Shown: in pieces, positions 54,665 to 63,058 of the stretch
Numbering within the stretch: position 1 is the first letter of the stretch
Layout: each line of letters opens with the position of its first letter
Source of the DNA: a virus
Strand: one strand, 5' to 3'
IMG/VR virus record: IMGVR_UViG_3300027869_000006
Coordinates: 45,769 to 109,768 of that record
Length of the DNA: 64,000 nt
Program-made: the position numbers and the translations under genes
Notes under the pieces: model-generated
What the model was told of the DNA's origin: nothing
The model's database searches: none
The model's input: the letters and a program-made list of their open reading frames with translations, nothing else

Positions 54665-55543
54665 ATGAAACTTATCCCCTGGTCAAAAAAGCGCGAAAAT
54701 ACGACCTTACCGGAAAATGCGACCGATGATATGGTCATTGCTTCCTGGTTAGATGGCAGACCCCCTTCCACGCAACAAACCTACCAGATTGATATAGCTA
54801 TGATGCGAGCGTACCTACAGAAGCCTCTCCAACAGATCACCCTCATTGATTTGCAGCACTATATGCATAGTTTAGAGAGAGATCACGCTCCCACCTCCAT
54901 CGCCCGTAAGCTCTATGCTGTCAAGTCCCTGCTGACCTTTTGCCATGAAGCAGGGTATACCATTGTCAATGTTGGGGTAGCATTGCGTGTACCCAAGACC
55001 CAGGAGCATCTTGCGGAGCGGATTGTACCAGAAGCAGCCATTCAGCGTCTCCTGGCCTTAGAGACGGGTCAACGCAATCATGCTATGTTACGACTGCTCT
55101 ATAATGCCGGTGTGCGAGTCTCTGAGCTTGTTCAATTGACTTGGAAAGATATACAGGAGAATAGCCAGGGTGGACAAATCTATGTCATTGGCAAGGGTGG
55201 CAAGGAGCGTTATATTGTTATCTCAGCAGAGACATACCAGGAACTTCTGGCTATGCGTCAGGGTGCTATCGAGGATGCTCCTGTATTCCCATCACGTTCT
55301 CACGGTGGCTTTCTTAATAGAAGCCAAGTTAATCGTATTGTAAAGCGAGCAGCAAAGCGAGCTGGTGTGACTGAGAAAATGTCACCTCACTGGTTTCGAC
55401 ATGCCCATGCCTCCCATGCTATTGTACGTGGTGCTCCTGTAACACTGGTGCGAGATACATTAGGGCATGCTTCTATAGCAGTGACAAATAAGTATAGTCA
55501 TGCTCATCCTGATGATTCATCGGGTCGATTTCTACCAATTTGA
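54665..55543 (+). CDS. int: Tyrosine recombinase (integrase, XerC/D-like)
   Basis: 292 aa from ATG 54665 (upstream ATG 54614 is inside the promoter). N-terminal SAM-like core-binding domain at about 15-105 (MVIASWLDGRPPSTQQTYQI). Catalytic domain: R in NAGVRVSELV, K in GKGGKERYIVI, HxxR in SPHWFRHAHASH, the second H in LGHASIAVT and Y in NKYSHAHPD; all six residues present. It cuts and joins DNA via a 3'-phosphotyrosine to integrate and excise the phage or resolve dimers. It is preceded by the GGTCTA cluster, a candidate attachment site. Confidence 0.9.
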   Translation: MKLIPWSKKRENTTLPENATDDMVIASWLDGRPPSTQQTYQIDIAMMRAYLQKPLQQITLIDLQHYMHSLERDHAPTSIARKLYAVKSLLTFCHEAGYTIVNVGVALRVPKTQEHLAERIVPEAAIQRLLALETGQRNHAMLRLLYNAGVRVSELVQLTWKDIQENSQGGQIYVIGKGGKERYIVISAETYQELLAMRQGAIEDAPVFPSRSHGGFLNRSQVNRIVKRAAKRAGVTEKMSPHWFRHAHASHAIVRGAPVTLVRDTLGHASIAVTNKYSHAHPDDSSGRFLPI

Positions 55544-55576
55544 ACTACAAATATGTTTTTGGAATAGGAGAGTAAG

Positions 55577-55990
55577 ATGATCGTTGGAATGATCTTTGAA
55601 GAGCAAAAAGAGCAACTTCTTGCAGACCCGCACTACCTGGCATTAGAGCAGAAACTCCTGTCCCTCGGTGGCCGTGAGATGGTCTACATGCCTGTCATGC
55701 CAGAACTGCTGGACTACATTCGGGTACGAGGACAGTCCTTTGATGCCGCTACTCTGAGACAGGTGAAGGGCCAGCCAAGCAACTGCCATGAGAATGTGGC
55801 GAAACGGTATAAGCAACGGAAAGGCAAGGAGCGTATGGTACATGGCTATGGACTCTCCGATGATGGATTGTGGCGGTTACATAGCTGGCTGATTGATGGA
55901 TCAGATGGGGTAATAGAGACAACTGTTTCCCGTATAGCGTACTATGGTATTGTGCTTGAAGGGCCGCTTGTAGAATGGTTTCTGGGATAA
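55577..55990 (+). CDS. Cys/His hydrolase-like phage protein
   Basis: 137 aa. PSNCHENVAKRYKQR, then VHGYGLSDDGLWRLHSWLID and VIETTVSRIAYYGIVL are diagnostic of a phage family with conserved Cys-His and His-Trp positions, plausibly a papain-like amidase or protease. The reaction is unproven. Confidence 0.65.
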   Translation: MIVGMIFEEQKEQLLADPHYLALEQKLLSLGGREMVYMPVMPELLDYIRVRGQSFDAATLRQVKGQPSNCHENVAKRYKQRKGKERMVHGYGLSDDGLWRLHSWLIDGSDGVIETTVSRIAYYGIVLEGPLVEWFLG

Positions 55991-55994
55991 GCAT

Positions 55995-56363
55995 ATGAGA
56001 GAAGTATTGAAAGAGCAAGAAGGTATTCGTTCCACCTTTAGGGGCACCGTGGCACGCTTTGGCACGAAGCCAGCCTATAGAGGCTATCCCATTCCCACGG
56101 TCATGCTCAGTGATGTGAAGGATAAGACGGGCAAGGTTGTTGCAGATCACATTTGGTTCGTGATCGGGGTTCAAATGCAACGGCTCAACTTGCAAGTAGG
56201 GGATGAGGTGATATTCGATGCCCGTGTCACTGAGTACGAGAAGGGGTACAAGGGGTATCGAGAGGATGTGTATGATGCCCCGATTGAGGTAGACTATAGA
56301 TTGAGCAACCCGACAAAGGTGCGTAAGGTGACGGAGGTAGATCGTGAATACTGGACAGCTTGA
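55995..56363 (+). CDS. OB-fold-like phage protein
   Basis: 122 aa. GTVARFGTKPAYRGYPIPTV, DHIWFVIGVQM, LQVGDEVIFDARVTEYEKGY and YRLSNPTKVRKV match a family found on many phages with a five-strand barrel look, often next to recombination genes. Probably binds nucleic acid. Confidence 0.65.
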   Translation: MREVLKEQEGIRSTFRGTVARFGTKPAYRGYPIPTVMLSDVKDKTGKVVADHIWFVIGVQMQRLNLQVGDEVIFDARVTEYEKGYKGYREDVYDAPIEVDYRLSNPTKVRKVTEVDREYWTA

Positions 56364-56386
56364 GATTGAACGAAGAGAGGGATGCC

Positions 56387-56761
56387 ATGAGTGACATCAC
56401 TGAACTTTTCCCGATCACGGAAGGCGATACCTTCGTGATAGGCCCAGATCACTTTGTTTGCATAGGATGGGAAAATGGACGTATCAAGGCGATGACACAT
56501 GACCGGCATGGATTGTACACGTATGCTTTCAGCCCAGATTTTCTCCTTAGTCCGGGGTTTCGGATGCTGAATACCTACTATCCCAAAGAATTGCTTGCAC
56601 TGGCAAAGGCCAGAGGCGTCGATGAAGAACAACTCATTCGAGATATAGAGTGTAATGCCGCTATTCAGCATTGTCATCCTAGCGAGGTGGCTCGAGCTCT
56701 CCTTGAGGTGCTACAAGCGGACTGGGGAGAGAGTACCTTTCCAGGTGAGAGTATCCCATGA
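56387..56761 (+). CDS. Hypothetical protein
   Basis: 124 aa from ATG 56387. FVIGPDHFVCIGWENGRIKA, GLYTYAFSPDFLLSP, then a helical end (HPSEVARALLEVLQADWG). Stop overlaps the next ATG. Unknown. Confidence 0.6.
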   Translation: MSDITELFPITEGDTFVIGPDHFVCIGWENGRIKAMTHDRHGLYTYAFSPDFLLSPGFRMLNTYYPKELLALAKARGVDEEQLIRDIECNAAIQHCHPSEVARALLEVLQADWGESTFPGESIP

Positions 56762-57189
56762 GTGAGCAGAGATATCGAGCATACCATAAGAAATACGGCA
56801 TGATTCACCCAGATGAATACTTTACCTTGGAAGATGCCATCAATGGTGATCTTACCTTCTTTGGGAGTCCTGCCAAGGATTACGATACACGCGATTTTGT
56901 CTTTATGCAGTCCACTGACCTGAAAGACAAAAATAAGCACGAGGTCTATAATGGGGATATTCTTCAGGAAACCTTTATGGAGAAAGTGCTTGAATGGTCG
57001 CTCTGGCAAGTGACCTATGAGCAGGGTGCATTTGGCGTCCGTCCACTCGCTTCAACAGGGGAAGAGCCTACTTTTCGCGTTTTTCACGATGGCACTGAGG
57101 AAGTATTCGATCTTGACAGGTATTCAGTTATTGGGAACATGTATGAGAATCACTCTCTAGTAAAAGGTGGGGAGCTTCCCAATGAGTAA
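56758..57189 (+). CDS. YopX-family phage protein
   Basis: 143 aa. RYRAYHKKYGMIHPDEYFTL, FVFMQSTDLKDKNKHEVYNG, GDILQETFMEK and the late YSVIGNMYENHSLVKGG are the YopX signature (named after a B. subtilis SPbeta protein). Widespread on Firmicutes-like phages; function unknown. Confidence 0.85.
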   Translation: MSEQRYRAYHKKYGMIHPDEYFTLEDAINGDLTFFGSPAKDYDTRDFVFMQSTDLKDKNKHEVYNGDILQETFMEKVLEWSLWQVTYEQGAFGVRPLASTGEEPTFRVFHDGTEEVFDLDRYSVIGNMYENHSLVKGGELPNE

Positions 57190-57403
57190 GACTGAACGTA
57201 TCGGGGAGTTACACACGGGTATATCTGCTATCCGTCTCTTTAGCGGTGAGAAGGGTGTTCATGTCGAAGTGAAAACCGCAGGTATCTGGTATGAGGTACT
57301 TTTTGAGCGGGATAGACAAGGGACATTCGATCAAACGGTTGGAGCGGAAGAAATTAGGCGGCTCTATCTCGAAGAGAAAGGCATCAAAGACTTTAATGGA
57401 TAG
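57182..57403 (+). CDS. Small beta-rich protein
   Basis: 73 aa from ATG 57182, overlapping the previous stop. LHTGISAIRLFSGEKGVHVE, GIWYEVLFERDRQG, EEIRRLYLEEKGIK. Unknown. Confidence 0.6.
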   Translation: MSKTERIGELHTGISAIRLFSGEKGVHVEVKTAGIWYEVLFERDRQGTFDQTVGAEEIRRLYLEEKGIKDFNG

Positions 57404-57632
57404 AGACATGCTAGGCCGAATTGTGAGGGAGGCATGGGTAGCATGGGCAAGTGAGCAACCTGAGCCAAAACCCTCCTGGCTGGTACCCTGGGACGAGTTA
57501 AGCGAATCAGATAAAGAAGCAGATCGGCGTATCGGGGAAGCAGTCGCTCTCTCGGTGAGGCGAGACTTTGATTCCCTGAAAATGAGCGGAACGTTAACGC
57601 TGAATGTCGCGCGATTAATGCCCTTGCCGTAA
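57396..57632 (+). CDS. RyR/hypothetical helical protein
   Basis: 78 aa from ATG 57396. IVREAWVAWASEQPEPKPSW and PWDELSESDKEADRRIGEAV recall the RyR repeat-like helical pair found on phage proteins. Confidence 0.6.
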   Translation: MDRDMLGRIVREAWVAWASEQPEPKPSWLVPWDELSESDKEADRRIGEAVALSVRRDFDSLKMSGTLTLNVARLMPLP

Positions 57633-57658
57633 AGACAAAGTCACAACGGAGTCGCCCA

Positions 57659-57880
57659 ATGAATGACCAGTTCCCACTTTGGAGAAGTCTGTACTCACTC
57701 GTCGGAATTCAGGTCATCCCTTCCGAAGATATTCCAAATGGATTCAGGCACACTGTAGGGGATACTATTTTTGTGAGTCCCCAAAACTATGAATATATGA
57801 GACCGCTCAGCGCGAAGGAAACTATTATCATGCTAGGGTTTTTGGCTGAAATGGTTCCAAAGGAGTCGCCCAATGAATAA
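57659..57880 (+). CDS. Small hypothetical protein
   Basis: 73 aa. Its ATG follows GGAGTCGCCCA, and the next gene uses the same GGAGTCGCCCAATGAAT string as ribosome site and start, a local duplication. QVIPSEDIPNGFRHTVGDTI. Unknown. Confidence 0.55.
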   Translation: MNDQFPLWRSLYSLVGIQVIPSEDIPNGFRHTVGDTIFVSPQNYEYMRPLSAKETIIMLGFLAEMVPKESPNE

Positions 57881-58139
57881 GTTCCCTTATCTCTGGATTA
57901 CTCTAGCACGAGATGGTGAGTGGCAAGCTATTCCCATAACCGAAGAGCAACGGTGGCTACTAGTACAACTCAGGCTTGATCTTGTTCAGTTAGACATCCA
58001 TGCTCCAACGGGGTTGCCTGACGGGTTCTCTATGACCGATGAAATCAACACAATGAGACCTAACCTACCCAGAGCGTTTGATATACTAGAAAATGCCAGG
58101 AAGTTTCCAACGGAGAAACAGGGAGAGAAGAATGATTAA
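57873..58139 (+). CDS. Small hypothetical protein
   Basis: 88 aa. YLWITLARDGEWQAIPITEE, RWLLVQLRLDLVQLDIHAP. Unknown. Confidence 0.55.
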   Translation: MNKFPYLWITLARDGEWQAIPITEEQRWLLVQLRLDLVQLDIHAPTGLPDGFSMTDEINTMRPNLPRAFDILENARKFPTEKQGEKND

Positions 58140-58296
58140 AGCACTGCGACGGTTATACCGCTTAGCAACCTGTACCCATATCAACCGGCAAAAGTATCTG
58201 GGTTCACTCCCAGTAGTCGGGCCTATGGCACGCCCCATTGGTATGCGGTTTCGGCCTCATAGCAGTGTAGCTCATCGGGAGAAACTGTACCGATGA
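58132..58296 (+). CDS. Small basic protein
   Basis: 54 aa from ATG 58132, overlapping the previous stop. KALRRLYRLATCTHINRQKY and GPMARPIGMRFRPHSS. Unknown. Confidence 0.5.
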   Translation: MIKALRRLYRLATCTHINRQKYLGSLPVVGPMARPIGMRFRPHSSVAHREKLYR

Positions 58297-58436
58297 GAAA
58301 CGTGAAGAAAGACTATCCAGCGAGTGTCATCCGCAATAGTGGGAAGCCGCTGGATTTTCAATCCAAGCGGAGTGTCACTGACGAGGGCACCCGCCGACAC
58401 AATCCGCATACGTTGGGAGATGGATTGGATAGTTAA
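58293..58436 (+). CDS. 47-aa hydrophilic protein
   Basis: ATG 58293 overlaps the previous stop as ATGA, and TAA lies 1 bp before a poly-A and the next ATG. RNVKKDYPASVIRNSGKPLD. A GGATT-TTC-AATCC hairpin inside it is not a tRNA (see rejected list). Confidence 0.5.
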   Translation: MRNVKKDYPASVIRNSGKPLDFQSKRSVTDEGTRRHNPHTLGDGLDS

Positions 58437-58439
58437 AAA

Positions 58440-58637
58440 ATGAGCAAGGTCATCTGGGTACAAGACGAAGATTGTTGTGAAATGTGTAACGAACTACTCG
58501 ACTACTTTGGGCAATGCCCGCATTGCGGGTGGGATAGCGTCTATGGCTTTGATTGGGATGACTCTGACGAGGAAGACTGGTATCCTGGTTGGGGAAGTGA
58601 TTGGGATGTGCCAGAAGAAGAGAGAGGGCAGGTATGA
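58440..58637 (+). CDS. Acidic zinc-ribbon protein
   Basis: 65 aa. CCEMC and CPHCGW form one zinc ribbon, followed by a very acidic, Trp-rich tail (DWDDSDEEDWYPGWGSDWD), perhaps a DNA mimic. Confidence 0.65.
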   Translation: MSKVIWVQDEDCCEMCNELLDYFGQCPHCGWDSVYGFDWDDSDEEDWYPGWGSDWDVPEEERGQV

Positions 58638-58903
58638 AGTGGAGACGTTATCGATTTTATACGAAGTCTGTGGATGACGTACGACCACTTGTCTTCAATC
58701 CTGCCTATCCCTGGTGGCATAGCGGAACTGCCGGGGATGACAGTTTTGCCATCATCGTGGCATACTTACCTCCTGATGAGCCACTCTTGCGATACTGGGA
58801 TGATGCTTACGAGATCGAGTACACGGAAGAAGAAGCGATCACGTTTTCATCACGATTCCCAAAGCCAGCCTATTATCACGAAAAGGGGGTTGAGGATGAG
58901 TGA
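58634..58903 (+). CDS. Hypothetical protein
   Basis: 89 aa from ATG 58634 (ATGA overlap). RRYRFYTKSVDDVRPLVFNP, SFAIIVAYLPPDEPLLRYWD, EEEAITFSSRFPKPAYYHE. Unknown. Confidence 0.6.
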   Translation: MKWRRYRFYTKSVDDVRPLVFNPAYPWWHSGTAGDDSFAIIVAYLPPDEPLLRYWDDAYEIEYTEEEAITFSSRFPKPAYYHEKGVEDE

Positions 58904-59105
58904 GCACTACCCAACACCGGCAGAGACGAAGGCGTGGCTCGATGAAATCTGGTCAACTGACCCCGACTTGTGGGAATATCTGATGTTTTACGAGGATGAA
59001 GAGCCTGCTTTACTCGATGCACTTGAGGAACAGATGTATCTGATGGGAGAAATCGATGCGCCAGAGAACGTAGCAGATTCCCCCGACCACGATAGGAGAG
59101 AGTGA
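58896..59105 (+). CDS. Small acidic protein
   Basis: 69 aa from ATG 58896. TPAETKAWLDEIWSTDPDLW, EEPALLDALEEQMYLMGEID. Strongly acidic, DNA-mimic-like. Unknown. Confidence 0.6.
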   Translation: MSEHYPTPAETKAWLDEIWSTDPDLWEYLMFYEDEEPALLDALEEQMYLMGEIDAPENVADSPDHDRRE

Positions 59106-59110
59106 ATACG

Positions 59111-59347
59111 ATGGATGAAGCAATGGCCCGTGACCTTGCGCGGCAACTGAGAGATCACCTGCGAGCAAAAGATGTTATTCAGTTGACGAGTGAGGAACAA
59201 TTCGATGTGGAAGTGCTTGCCCTTATCAAAGTGGTGGAAGATCAGTGTGCGAAGGTCGTTCTTCAAACGCCAACACAACTCTTCCTGGTATCGAAGCCAG
59301 AAAGTCTCCTGGGTCTCATTGCCGCATCAGTACGAGGAACGATATGA
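59111..59347 (+). CDS. Small helical protein
   Basis: 78 aa from ATG 59111 (GTG 59102 possible). MARDLARQLRDHLRAKDVIQ and FDVEVLALIKVVEDQ. Unknown. Confidence 0.55.
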   Translation: MDEAMARDLARQLRDHLRAKDVIQLTSEEQFDVEVLALIKVVEDQCAKVVLQTPTQLFLVSKPESLLGLIAASVRGTI

Positions 59348-59850
59348 GTGAGAATGAACGTGATAGTCACTTTGTCGGCTGGGCTTCATCCCTGTGGGGT
59401 GAGATCGAAGATAAGATTATTGTCGTCGATGACAGTATGGCAAGACACTATCACCCATTAGCATCACAGGTAGCTAAAGAGATACAACTGCTCATTGCCC
59501 GCCGTGCTTATGACCTGGCTCTCCATATCACAGGGCATGTCGCCGCAACAATGATGGATGAGGCCCTTGTTCTAAGATATGTACCTGATCTCGCTACAGG
59601 TGAAGTGACTCAGACTTTGTTGAGTGAACCGTACAAAGAGGATGGGGATCAGCAAATCACCGTCGAGTGGCGCACCGGAGCCTATAGCGGTGAACGCTTC
59701 GTCCATCTTGAGAATACGGAGCGCGGCCCCTACAAGAATTTTGTCGGCTTGTCACCGCGTGAGGCAATCAGGCTCCTGGAATGGTTAGAACACAACCGCT
59801 CCCAACTCATGGGTTTGATACGAGAAGAGAAGGATGTGAAGCAAGATTGA
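59344..59850 (+). CDS. Hypothetical protein
   Basis: 168 aa from ATG 59344. YHPLASQVAKEIQLLIARRA, AATMMDEALVLRYVPDLATG, FVGLSPREAIRLLEWLEHNR. Alpha/beta; unknown. Precedes a HAD-like gene. Confidence 0.6.
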   Translation: MSENERDSHFVGWASSLWGEIEDKIIVVDDSMARHYHPLASQVAKEIQLLIARRAYDLALHITGHVAATMMDEALVLRYVPDLATGEVTQTLLSEPYKEDGDQQITVEWRTGAYSGERFVHLENTERGPYKNFVGLSPREAIRLLEWLEHNRSQLMGLIREEKDVKQD

Positions 59851-59852
59851 GG

Positions 59853-60380
59853 ATGAAAACCATTCTATTTCTTGATGTAGATGGAGTGTTCTCCATTCCA
59901 AATACCGCAGATAAAGATGAGCGTCTTGAGCGTATCCCGCTCGGCGATGGACACCATATCGTTTGCTGGCCTATCCCGATGTACAAGCGGCTCTTATATG
60001 CCATTGGCATGGAGAAACGTCTTCATCCCGTCTGGTTAACTGCCTGGGGAGACGCTGCGCACGTACTGACCAATCGGGCTATGACTCAAGCCTTTCCGGT
60101 GGCCTATCCGCTTTCAAGGCAGCAGACCCGCTATGCCCATATGCGCTTTTCACACCCTGAGCAGAGTGACCGGAAACTTATTGCGGCGGTCTATTATCTT
60201 GTGAAACACCACGGCCCAGGTCAGGTGATTTGGGTGGAAGACGGCTTTGCGGAGGAAACGAAGGAATGGGCGGCGGCGGTAGATGTACGGTTGATTGATA
60301 CAACAGATGAGACTATCCGCGAGTTACTGCTTTCTCGTGAGGAGCAGGCCGTGCAGAAATTTATGGAGTTGTTGGTATGA
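59853..60380 (+). CDS. HAD-superfamily hydrolase-like protein
   Basis: 175 aa from ATG 59853. HAD motifs I (LFLDVDGVFSI), II (PVWLTAWGD), III (KLIAAVYYLVK) and IV (VIWVEDGFAEE). Second phosphatase-like gene in the window (with 46976). Substrate unknown. Confidence 0.7.
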   Translation: MKTILFLDVDGVFSIPNTADKDERLERIPLGDGHHIVCWPIPMYKRLLYAIGMEKRLHPVWLTAWGDAAHVLTNRAMTQAFPVAYPLSRQQTRYAHMRFSHPEQSDRKLIAAVYYLVKHHGPGQVIWVEDGFAEETKEWAAAVDVRLIDTTDETIRELLLSREEQAVQKFMELLV

Positions 60381-60461
60381 GGCCGCTCCCCAGGCTAGTC
60401 TACTGGCAAGGGCGGTTACACAAAGTTAGAACAAACCTGGAACGCCGTATCACAAATATGT

Positions 60462-60540
60462 GAGTTTTCCCCACTTTCCTAAAATTGCCTCTGAAAATGT
60501 CCTTTCCCACTTGTATTATCATCTACCATAGTGTATAATT
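60462..60540 (+). promoter_or_regulatory. Repeated promoter module, copy 1
   Basis: TTGTAT (60512-60517), 17-bp spacer, TATAAT (60535-60540). The spacer TATCATCTACCATAGTG and the sequence back to GAGTTTTCC match the 61.8 kb copy closely over about 80 bp. The 60381-60461 stretch before it has nothing clear. Confidence 0.75.
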
Positions 60541-60585
60541 AACTCAGATGAAGAAACAAGTGAGAAGTACAAAGGAGACAAGACA

Positions 60586-60828
60586 ATGGCATTATCATCC
60601 GCACAGCAAAAATGGCTAGAAGAGATGAAGCAAGTAGAAAGGGCACAAGAAGCAAAGCGTTTAGCATCTCTAGCAAATCGCACACCCGAAGAGGTAGCAC
60701 GTGATGAAGTCACTCGACAAATCCAGATTGAAACGGCACAGCGTCGTTCGCGTCCGGTACCTCTAGAGAAGCAAGCAGACCCAAACCGTATTGCCAGATT
60801 GAATGCGGAAGAAGAGTGGGATGCCTAG
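60586..60828 (+). CDS. Small helical protein
   Basis: 80 aa after AAGGAGACAAGAC. SAQQKWLEEMKQVERAQEAK, RTPEEVARDEVTRQIQIETA. Unknown. Confidence 0.6.
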   Translation: MALSSAQQKWLEEMKQVERAQEAKRLASLANRTPEEVARDEVTRQIQIETAQRRSRPVPLEKQADPNRIARLNAEEEWDA

Positions 60829-60853
60829 TCTACGAACAGGAAGGGAATGATCC

Positions 60854-61528
60854 ATGAACGATCACGAAAAGTATGCATTGTCCAGACAAGCGCAAAAAGA
60901 TGGTGGCCCGTGCCCCATCTGTGACTGGGAGGATGGAGATGGAGTACGTACCTGCTTCTATTCCAGTGAAGTGGGGATCGTGACTCACCAGAATAGTGAA
61001 AAGGGTATCATGGCAGAAATGACGCCCGCACAAAGGCACCTCTACCAATTACGACAGGAGCTCGTCTATATTAGCGAGGAGATGCGAGAGAAGGCAATCG
61101 AACTCGCCGCCTATGACCACCATAACTACGTCGAGCGTATGTTGACACAGAACCCCAACCGTTACCCGACCCAGGATGAGCATGGTAATCCAATCAGTGA
61201 AGAAGCCTGGATCGCACGTAATCGGGCACGCCAAGAAGAAAAGCCGCTTGCCACTGATCCACAATACTATGGATGGCTTCAAGAGTATTGGTGGGTACCC
61301 GTTGAACGCCCAGGCTCCGGGCCTATTCCACTTGAATTGCGTGGCCCTACGAAGGGCACTGGCACTTGGGATGACATTCTGTTTACCGCCTATATGACCC
61401 ATATCTATGAGCCGCATTCTTGCGGGAAGGGGCATCAATACCAGAAAGAGCCGTATCACCTCGCTTGTACGGGATGCCGTACGGAGATCAAGTTGTGGGA
61501 GCATGGCGTCGATTATGATATGGGTTAG
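60854..61528 (+). CDS. Zinc-binding hypothetical protein
   Basis: 224 aa. CPICDWEDGDGVRTC at the start and CGKGHQYQ with CTGCRTEIK at the end frame a helical middle (LRQELVYISEEMREKAIELA). Unknown. Confidence 0.6.
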   Translation: MNDHEKYALSRQAQKDGGPCPICDWEDGDGVRTCFYSSEVGIVTHQNSEKGIMAEMTPAQRHLYQLRQELVYISEEMREKAIELAAYDHHNYVERMLTQNPNRYPTQDEHGNPISEEAWIARNRARQEEKPLATDPQYYGWLQEYWWVPVERPGSGPIPLELRGPTKGTGTWDDILFTAYMTHIYEPHSCGKGHQYQKEPYHLACTGCRTEIKLWEHGVDYDMG

Positions 61529-61543
61529 TCTTGGAGGAGAAGT

Positions 61544-61765
61544 ATGCTTACAACAGTTGAAGCCTCCGTCATTCTAGGTCTTCAACCCAAGACGGTTACC
61601 CGCTATATCGGGCATGGGTTGATTGCCGCTGAAAAGAAAGGCCGTGACTACCTCATTGCATCCGATGAACTTGAACGGTTCCAGCGAGAGCGAAGGAAGG
61701 CTGGCAGGCCAAGAAAGAAAACGAGTTTTCCACGAGTTCCTAAAACTGCCTCGAAAAGCGGCTAA
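61544..61765 (+). CDS. MerR/excisionase-like HTH protein
   Basis: 73 aa. LTTVEASVILGLQPKTVTRY, IGHGLIAAEKKGRDYLIASD, ELERFQRERRKAGRPRKK. Likely excisionase or regulator. Its last codons overlap the second copy of the promoter module. Confidence 0.7.
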   Translation: MLTTVEASVILGLQPKTVTRYIGHGLIAAEKKGRDYLIASDELERFQRERRKAGRPRKKTSFPRVPKTASKSG

Positions 61766-61799
61766 AACACTTGCAATATTATCTACCATAGTGTATAAT
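61723..61799 (+). promoter_or_regulatory. Repeated promoter module, copy 2
   Basis: TTGCAA (61771-61776), 17-bp spacer, TATAAT (61794-61799). Upstream GGCTAAAACACTTG recurs before other plus-strand promoters. The 5' part lies inside the HTH gene. Confidence 0.75.
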
Positions 61800-61831
61800 A
61801 TAAGAGTAGTAAGAAAGAAAAGGAAACGAAA

Positions 61832-61903
61832 ATGCTAACCATTGCCATTATTGCACTCATGATTTTTGTGATTGGACAAGTGACTTTCTGGTACAACTGG
61901 TAG
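61832..61903 (+). CDS. 23-aa transmembrane microprotein
   Basis: AAAGGAAACGAAA then ATG 61832. MLTIAIIALMIFVIGQVTFW is one membrane helix, ending YNW. It lies 32 bp after a strong promoter and 79 bp before the next gene. Confidence 0.55.
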   Translation: MLTIAIIALMIFVIGQVTFWYNW

Positions 61904-61981
61904 CAGCGAAGGCATCAAAGTTAACTACTCAGAACGCGACTTTCAAGTAGTTAGAAACATAATAGTGAGAGAGAAAAGACC

Positions 61982-62479
61982 ATGATAGAGCAAAAAGAGC
62001 GAGTAGAAACGGCCACTTGCCAGGTGTGCGGGCGTGCAATTAAAGCAAGCACCGGACTCATTGCCCATCATGGCTACAGGCGTCCATATGAGGGGTGGCA
62101 AACTGCTTCATGCGAAGGGGCGAGATATGTCCCGTATGAGGTCTCGTGTGATCGTCTCCATGAAGTAACGGAAATGGTAAGAGGCTTCATTGCCTCTCAG
62201 GAAAAGATGTTGGCAGACTTCCTGGCAATGCCTCCGCAAACGCTTATTGTGTATGAGCGGCGTTCGGCATGGGGCAATGAGGAGAGGGTAGAATATACGC
62301 GCCCCGATGATTTTAAGATTGACGGCGGCTACCTCCGCTTTAGAACCTATGAAAATGCCTATAGTAACCGGAAATACAACTACGAACAAACAATCAAAAT
62401 GGCAAAGGCAGATGTATCAAGCATGGAGAGACGCCTGAATGAGTGGAAGCCAGCATTGGAAGGAGCACGATCATGTTAA
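61982..62479 (+). CDS. Phage zinc-finger-like protein
   Basis: 165 aa. CQVCGRAIKASTGLIAHHGY, YEGWQTASCEGARYVPYEVS match a phage/bacterial family (CxxC...HHGYxRP...GA). Strand-rich middle and C-terminal coiled coil. Probably metal-binding, function unknown. Confidence 0.7.
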   Translation: MIEQKERVETATCQVCGRAIKASTGLIAHHGYRRPYEGWQTASCEGARYVPYEVSCDRLHEVTEMVRGFIASQEKMLADFLAMPPQTLIVYERRSAWGNEERVEYTRPDDFKIDGGYLRFRTYENAYSNRKYNYEQTIKMAKADVSSMERRLNEWKPALEGARSC

Positions 62480-62790
62480 AGAGCAATGTGTTTACAGAGG
62501 CAACCGTCCTTGAGTTGGCACAATTCCTGTTCAATTGCGGGTATGAGGAGTTAACTGCGACTGACCCCCGCAATCAAGAGCCTGGCTGTTATGCATGCTT
62601 CTGGCGGCAAGATGATATGCAGGTCTGTCACAATCTGGAAGAGGTACGCACGTTGGCGGAGGCAATCTATGATGGGTCGCATGTCAAGCACCTCTTCTTC
62701 CCTCTCTCTCAAGAGAAGGTCCATCCTGAGTGGTGTCTGTGTGATCGGTGTGCATCTGAACGCTTTGCGTTTTGCGGCTATGAAGACTGA
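62473..62790 (+). CDS. Hypothetical protein
   Basis: 105 aa from ATG 62473 in a GGAGCACGATCATG block. ELAQFLFNCGYEELTATDPR, CLCDRCASERFAFCGYED. Cys-rich end. Unknown. Confidence 0.6.
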   Translation: MLKSNVFTEATVLELAQFLFNCGYEELTATDPRNQEPGCYACFWRQDDMQVCHNLEEVRTLAEAIYDGSHVKHLFFPLSQEKVHPEWCLCDRCASERFAFCGYED

Positions 62791-62802
62791 AGGAGCACGA
62801 TC

Positions 62803-63048
62803 ATGCCACGTGAAACGACGCATGTCCTCTATGAGTGGGAGCCAACTGTTGAGGTTGAGATCATGGGTCAGCTTCGTCACTACCCTGGTGAGTATCATTC
62901 CCTGATTGTGCATCGGCTGGATGACCTTCCCTCCTTTCCACAGATACCGACGACTGCACTGAAGACGCCAGTCTGGTATAGCGGCTATCTTGAAGCATGG
63001 TATCTGGCTAATGGGCAACCGTTACAGTTGCCTTACAAACTGAGATAG
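62803..63048 (+). CDS. Hypothetical protein
   Basis: 81 aa, same start block. TTHVLYEWEPTVEVEIMGQL, VWYSGYLEAWYLANGQPLQ. Unknown. Confidence 0.6.
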   Translation: MPRETTHVLYEWEPTVEVEIMGQLRHYPGEYHSLIVHRLDDLPSFPQIPTTALKTPVWYSGYLEAWYLANGQPLQLPYKLR

Positions 63049-63058
63049 GAGTACGATC

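Noticed and set aside
58318-58400. Possible tRNA-Glu from the CTGGATTTTCAATCCAAG hairpin
   Set aside because: No D-arm, no TTCRA loop and only a 5-bp acceptor. A coupled 47-codon frame covers the region.
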